In this document: in pieces, positions 58,110 through 64,000 of the stretch
Layout of the letters: every line of letters starts with the position of its first letter
Position numbering within the stretch: position 1 is the stretch's first letter
DNA from: Camellia lanceoleosa
Lineage: Eukaryota; Streptophyta; Magnoliopsida; Ericales; Theaceae
DNA: 64,000 nt
Assembly: GCA_025200525.1 (NCBI GenBank)
Contig: CM045762.1
Span: 125,741,752-125,805,751 of the forward strand
Reading direction: 5' to 3'
Notes under the pieces: model-generated
The model's database searches: none
What the model was told of the DNA's origin: nothing
The model's input: only the letters and a program-made list of their open reading frames with translations
Position numbers and translations under genes: made by a program

Positions 58110-61100
58110 TGTGAGAGGTACTTTCTTGTTTCTGCAATTCAATGCCAATGTGTTGATTAGGCACGAGTATCCCATTCATTTATTTCCTCATTCGCATTGC
58201 ATCGGTTTTGGGGTTAAGCGTTAGTAGCTCAATTAGCATCTCCTATTTGTGTGGTGTCACCTATTAGGGGTAGGAGTTGGTTCAAGCGCGAGGATCTTGC
58301 CGTTGTGATATAGAGGTTGTTGATCACCGTCTTCCTTTTCATTTGTATTGATTGATATGTCTTGTTTTGATGTTATATTGGGTATGGACCGTTGTCTTTA
58401 TACTAGGTCATATAGATTATTATCGCCAAAGGGTTACCGATATACCTTGAACGAGGATTGTTTTCTATTTCTTGGGGACCAAAGTTGGTAGATTCTTATC
58501 ATCGGCGGTATGATCCGCGATGGGCGGAGTGAACTTAGTTTTTGTTCTTGCTAGCTTGGTGAGTAGTGAGTGTGATGAAGCTTAGGTTGAGCCGCTAAGG
58601 GTAGTTTATGAATCACCTGATGTCTTTCCCGAGGATCTTACTAGTTTACCACCTCATCGGGAGATCAAGTTCTCTATTGATCTAGTGCCCGCAGCATAGA
58701 CATCAGCTTATGGCAATCAGACGGCTTGCACTGCTCAATACCGAGTGAGTTGAAGGTTCAACTCTAGGAATTGTTAGATAAGTTTTCATCCACCTCTAGC
58801 TAGGGCTGCCCAAGTTGGTTTCTGCTGTTCAAGGGTCAAAATCAAACCTAATTCAAGACTTATGCTGTTAGGAAAATGGGATCAAGAATCGCCATGATGC
58901 GGTTCATGGGTTTGTGCGGGCGGGTGCGATTCGGTTTGCGGTTTAGATTTTTTATTTTTTATTTTTTTTATTTTTTTTATTTTTATTTTTTTTAAACTTA
59001 AGCAAATTTGACATTTTTTGTTACTTTCTAAACACTTTTTTTTTTTTTAGAAGAGTTATAAATTAAATTACAAGATATACAATTCATGATCATAATAAAT
59101 AGTCCACATGTTAGATAAGATGATATGGAACCATACTTGAGGATAGTGGATTAATCTTCCTCCTTAGCTTGCAAAAACAAATCCTTAAAAGTCAAACTAG
59201 TAACACTAATTTAAATATGCAAAAACAAACCCTTAAAAGTCAAACTAGTAACACTAATTTTAATAGTGGATTAATCTTCACTATTTAGTTTTTAATATGC
59301 AATAATGTGATAATAGAATGAGAATTCAAAATATCATATTTAACTGTGTCTACTAGACTAATGAAATATAATGATTATATATATATATATATATCAATAA
59401 AAGTCAAACTAGTAACACTAATTTAAATATCATTAGATTATGATAACGTATATAAGTACCCATATAATAAATTTTACATTCATCCAAAATGTAAAAATAA
59501 AATAATAACTAGTTATCTCCATCTATCCAAAATGCAAAAATAATAATAATAACTAGTTATTTTTTCTTTAAAAAAAAAACTGCTGGTTATGGCGGGTCGA
59601 GTTCGAATTCAACCCGAACTTTTGTGAATTTCTTGACCAAGACCCGCCTCGCCACTCACATCGAAACCGCCTAAAGCATCCGGGTAGGGTAGGGTCGGGT
59701 TGGCGGGGTGAGTTGGTTCAGCCCTAACCCTAGCATTTCACTTTGGGGAGCACCGCCTTTGCTAAAAAGAAAGATAGAGCGCTATGATTTTGTATTGATT
59801 ATCTAAGTTGAACCAGTAACTATTAAGAACAAGTACCCAATGTCTCGTGATAGATGATCTGCTTGATCAATTGAAAGGGTCTTGTTGTTTCTTCTAAGAT
59901 AGACCTCGAGATCAAAGTTATCATCGGCTAAGAGCGAAGGAGGAGGACATCCCAAAGATGGCATTCAGACACTGTATGGCCATTACGAAGTTCCTAGTAA
60001 TGCCTTTTGGGCCGACCAATGCACCACCATGTTTATGGATTTGATGAATTTGATTTTTCAGACATTCCGAGATCGCTTTGTAGTCGCTCTTGGCGGATGA
60101 CATCCGATTTATTCAATTCTCCGAGGAGGAACACGAGAACACTTGTGGGTAGTACTCGAAGTTACTTAAAGCCCACAAACTATATGCTAAGTTTAGAAAA
60201 TGTGAGTTCGCCGAAAGAAGTTAAGTTTTTAGGCCATGTAGTAACTAGGAAGGGTGACTATAGGCTTATCCAAAATAGAGATAGCTTCAAGATTGGGAAC
60301 AACCTAAGAATACTTTCAAGATCCATAGTTTCGGGGTTGGCTCCGTATTACCGCCGATTCGTGAAGGATTTTTCTAGACTATCCTCACCTTGACTAGATT
60401 ATTAATGAGGAAAGGAGTTAAGTTTGTGTGGAGGAGAACCTGTGAGAAATCATTCTACGAGCTTAAAGTTAGACTGACTACCGCTCCAGTTTTGATTATT
60501 CTGGAGAGGGGTTTGGGTTATTCAGTATATTGTGATGCCTCATGGGAAGGTTTGGGTTGTATGTTGATGCAAGGGGAGAAGGTAGTAGCTTATAGCTTGT
60601 GGCAATTGAAAACACATGAGAGGAATTACCCTACTCACGACTTAGAGTTAGCGGCGGTGATCTTTACCTTAAAGATTTGGAAGCACTATCTATATGGTGA
60701 GAGATTTGAGGTATTTTCTGATCACAAGAGCCTGAAATATCTATTTACACATAAGGACTTTAATTTGAGGCAGAAGCAGTGGATGAAGTTCATAGAAGAT
60801 TACGACTTTGAGTTGCATTATCATCCGGGGAAGGTCAATGTCGTAGTCGATGCATTGAGTAGGAAATCTATTAGTAGCATAGCTTGTATTGCCATCCTGA
60901 AATGGGAGATGTTAGGTATTCTTGGAGAGTTTGACTTTCATTTTAGCAAGTCCGCTGAGTTCCAAGAACTTTGTTTACGTAGTTGCCCAACCTACACCTC
61001 GTGAATCGAGTGTTAAAAGCGAGAAGAGTAACCTTGAGGTAGAATCCTTTTGGGAGAAGATCTCTAATGGGAAAGTAGAGAGAGGCTTGAATGTGTTTGC

Positions 61101-62385
61101 CGTGAGTGTGAGAGATACCGAGATCGTTTGTTCGGTTTGAGTCTTGCAAGAGGAAATACTCTAAGAGTTTCACTTATTCGCGATTGCGGTGCATCGGGGA
61201 GGCACAAAGATGTATCATGACCTAAGTCGCCAATTTTGGTGGAGAGGTATGAAGAGAGATGTGGCCGTGTTTGCATCAAAATGCCTTTACTTGTCGCCAA
61301 GTGAAGGCCGAGTATTAGAGGCCACGGGTTTGTTGTAACCCTTGCCTATAGCCGAGTGGAAATGAGAGCATGTTACAATGGATTTCATTGTGGGTCTTCC
61401 TAGAACTCAACAAGCAAAGGATGCCATTTGGGTAGTAGTTGATCGCTTAACTAAGTTCACGACTTTATACATATACGCAGAGTGATTCTAGATTATCTTG
61501 CCAACCTATATATCAGAGCATAGTAAGGTTGCACGGGGTCCTGTGGCGATTGTTTTAGATAGAGATCATGCTGCTTCACAGCCTCGGTTGTGGCAAGAGC
61601 TTGCAAGTGCCTTGGGTACTAGATTAACCTTTAGCACTGCCAGATCATCCCCTCGACGAAAAGCGCTCAACATACTATTTAGATTCTTAAGAACATGCTT
61701 CGAGGTTCTGTCCTTGACTTCAAGGGTTCATGGGAGAGACACTTTCCCTTAGTGGAGTTTACCTATAACAATAACTTCCAATTGAGTATTGGCATGGCGC
61801 CGTTTGAGGCCTTGGATGGTCGATCGTAGATCTCCAGTGTATTGGGCCTAGGTGGGTGATGCACCTATGTTGGGCTCGGAGTTGGTCCGGGAAACGACAG
61901 AGAAGGTTGTGCTTATTCGTAAGAGGTTGATTACAGCCCAGAGTCGTCAGAAAAGTTATGCCGACCGTAGGAGAAGACCCTTGTCTTTTGAGGTGGGTGA
62001 TCATGTGTTCTTGAAAATATCACCTATGAGGGGTTTGATGAGATTCAGAAAGAGTAGGAAGTTGTCCCCTCGATTTATCGGGCCTTGTGAGATCCTTGAA
62101 TGGATCGAAGAGGTAGCTTACCGTTTGACATTGCCGCCACAACTTTCCAAAGTCCATGATGTGTTTCATATTAGCATGCTTTGGAAGTATGTCGTATCCA
62201 TCACATGCATTGATTGGACCGACTTAGAGGTAGACGAGAATGTCTCGTATGAGGAGAGACCGGTGAGAGTCTTGGATACCTGGGACCAAGTCTTGCGAGG
62301 CAAGACGATTCTCTTAGTTAAGGTTTTGTGGAAACATCATGGAGTTAAGAAAGCAACTTGGGAGCATGAATTGGAAGTCTGAGAG
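58110..62385 (+). pseudogene. Chromovirus (Tekay/Del-like) pol relic
   Basis: Domains in order: protease remnant (VRGTFLFLQFN ... FDVILGMD, 58110-58400); reverse transcriptase ([20 protein letters not shown] at about 58614; after the hAT insertion TIKNKYPMS and KIDLE; the DD pair at 60096-60101); RNase H (60390-61004 frame: [38 protein letters not shown]); and integrase (HRGGTKMYHDLSRQFWW, then [26 protein letters not shown]). The chromodomain (YEERPVRVLDTWDQVLRGKT ... VLWKHHG ... ATWEHELEV) ends at TGA 62380-62382. Stops and frameshifts are frequent up to 61850; RNase H and the last 176 codons are open. The chromodomain would target insertion to methylated histone H3 chromatin. Confidence 0.9.
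58801..59726. mobile_element. Non-autonomous hAT element in the reverse transcriptase
   Basis: Termini TAGGGCTG and CAGCCCTA are perfect 8-bp inverted repeats of hAT type, flanked by cctctagc (58793-58800) and accctagc (59727-59734), 6 of 8. Both ends have subterminal cgggtc/ggcggg-rich text. The interior is AT-rich, with a 50-bp duplicated segment (gtcaaactagtaacactaat at about 59190, 59239 and 59402). No transposase. Confidence 0.85.
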
Positions 62386-62771
62386 AAATATTCGAACTTA
62401 TTTGTTGGTGTTTGAACATATATTGAGAATTTGATTATGTTAATGAAATGTAAAAGCATTGCATATGTTTAAATATGAGAACATCGTATATGTTGTTTAA
62501 GTTTTGGAAATGCGAGTTTATCATGAACATTGAATATGTTTTGGAAATATGGAATATAATTTTGAAATTGGTTAAAACTCCGGGAAATGTACATTGGAAA
62601 TGTATGTTGAGATGCATATTAAAACTTGTTCCTCATGTGATGAGATTGAGTGACTGGTAGATGGGTCATGGTGTTGGAAATTGATTTGTAAGCATCGTGG
62701 AAATTTATTTAAATCAGGGTTTTGAAATGTAATTTGTAATTTCGGGGACAAAATTCCTTAAGGAGGGAGGT
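62386..62771 (+). other. Chromovirus 3' untranslated region and polypurine tract
   Basis: AT-rich, with repeated ttggaaatg words. It closes with the family signature tttcggggacaaaattcctt and the purine tract AAGGAGGGAGG (62760-62770) directly before the LTR. Confidence 0.8.
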
Positions 62772-64000
62772 TATAGCGATCCCGGTTTTAACCCGACACT
62801 TGTGGTAGTCAGGACTCGGGTTTATGGTTTCTGAATGTTATTCATTGTCTTTCCTTTTTTATTCATCCTTAAATTTGGTTATTTGGAAGGGTTGAGTGTG
62901 TTTGGAATAGGTTGGTTGCTTGGTTTTCAAACCTTGTATTGCCTAGAATTTTGGTCCTCTCGCCGAGCTGCCTTTCTTGCGCCGAGCGGATTTAGAACTC
63001 TCAAAGATTTTGTACGCCCGCAAAAGTATCGGAGGGTGTTTTCCATGCTCGAGTGAATGGACGCCGAGCCGCCCCTTCTGTGCGCTTAGCAGCTTTGTCT
63101 ATTGTCCGTAAAAATACCGAGGTGTGTATTGTATGCTCGAAGCGGACTTCTGGCGCCGAGCGAATAACTTGTTGTATCTGATGCTCAAGCGTCAACTCTT
63201 GCACTCCAGTGAACTGTGCATATATCAGATTGCTAAAATGACTTTTTACATCACTTTTTCAGATCTTTTCTTCCAAAAACCCTGAAGTGAGACCCTCTCT
63301 CTCTATAATACTCTCTCTCTCTACATTTTCTCACAGATCCGTTGATCTAATGGCCCTAGTGTCTTTAGAAAAAGGGTAAATCATCTTGAGAGCTTCATTT
63401 TCATCCGAGTGGAGTTTGGTTTCGGCGTTGTTGGAGTTTCGTGCCTGCTCCATTGGTCTTCTAAACTTAAGGTAGGGACTCTCTATATCTTAATATGAGT
63501 TTGAACTTGGTTATAGGTTGTTATATAAAAATGGTGAGATTTGGGGATGGTTTGAGCAAACCTAGGGTTTGGGTTCAAGTTTGAAAAAAAGGGTTTCCAT
63601 GTAGGTGTTATATAAATGATTATAGAGTCTAGATATAAAGTTATTTTGTGTCAAAATGGATGATTTTGGCCCTTGGGTTAATATTGGGAAAATGGGGAGC
63701 TTGCCCTAAATTACCTTGAATAATTGTTCTGTACAAATAATGAAATTGGTATGAAACATGTGAAATTGAGAGGTTGTGTACATGAATGGTATTGTTGGAT
63801 TTGCTCAATCACTCACCTATGGAAATTTAAGGATTTATCTGTTATAGAAATTGTATATCTGTTTAGAGATAACTATTTTGGGCTATCGATGGAGGATAGT
63901 CATGATTGTTATAAACATTGCATGTGGATTAGGCAAATTGAAACTAATTCTTTAACCATTATCATTGAATATTGTTATGAATAATGTACATTGTATATGT
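62772..64000 (+). repeat. Chromovirus 3' LTR (cut by window end)
   Basis: Begins TATAGCGATCCCGG after the purine tract and matches the solo LTRs at 45677-47771 and 49859-51899. It contains a GC-rich CGAGCG block (62955-63215). The U5 end lies outside the window. Confidence 0.85.
62955..63215. repeat. CGCCGAGCG / CTCGAGCG array in the chromovirus 3' LTR
   Basis: Several gccgagcg, gctcgagtg and gctcgaagcgg words with a repeated cgtaaaaataccgaggtgtg-like companion unit, at 180-440 bp from the LTR start, as in the solo LTRs. Confidence 0.75.

Noticed and set aside
1..64000. CRISPR arrays, bacterial operons, tRNA or rRNA genes
   Set aside because: Searched by eye on both strands. No evenly spaced identical repeats with unique spacers, no cloverleaf and no rRNA text; the content is plant nuclear DNA.

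Overview
The window is nuclear DNA from a flowering plant, most likely a eudicot. It is AT-rich, holds one intron-rich gene for a plastid-targeted protein, and otherwise consists almost entirely of plant transposable elements in various states of decay. I cannot name the species. One 100-base assembly gap lies at 58010-58109.

Layout. (1) 1-8692: a young minus-strand LTR element with very long LTRs (about 3.39 kb) and a non-coding interior of about 3 kb (LARD-like), inserted in an older Ty3/gypsy gag-protease relic (8693-9530). (2) 9969-11538: a non-autonomous Mutator-like (MULE) element. (3) 11784-22350: the only convincing host gene, ten exons and 398 codons, encoding a chloroplast S1-domain RNA-binding protein that resembles SRRP1. 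A SINE, tandem repeats and purine tracts sit in its introns. (4) 23287-24040: a truncated, inverted relative of the MULE at 9969. (5) 24117-45222: a large MULE with a plus-strand MuDR-type transposase and a convergent minus-strand Ulp1-like cysteine protease gene (Kaonashi-like). Its transposase exon is split at 25765/37634 by an 11.9-kb Tat-lineage Ty3/gypsy element on the minus strand, with a perfect 5-bp target duplication. (6) 45239-48788: a non-autonomous CACTA element with a nested solo LTR. (7) About 49450-52485: a terminal-inverted-repeat element with another nested solo LTR. (8) 52500-55760: a Copia relic that has lost its integrase region. (9) 55772-58009: a minus-oriented gypsy LTR running into the gap. 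(10) 58110-64000: a decayed chromovirus (Tekay/Del-like) on the plus strand, with a hAT element in its reverse transcriptase and a 3' LTR running off the window.

The region reads as a nest of insertions. Target-site duplications support the Tat element (aaaac), the large MULE (about ttttaacaa), the CACTA element (tac), the solo LTRs (actaa; ggcga/ggtga), the small MULE (8 of 9), the hAT (6 of 8) and the SINE (13 of 16). The host gene is intact in frame and splice phase across all exons.

The most unusual items are: an intron-containing gene in antisense orientation inside the Tat element; the MULE carrying a protease gene and a family of short hairpin-like motifs through its non-coding parts; a bipartite motif and position-conserved but sequence-variable tandem arrays shared by four otherwise diverged LTRs; and a 26-nt inverted copy of LTR sequence stitched into the CACTA element. 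All calls come from reading the sequence alone; no database search was run.
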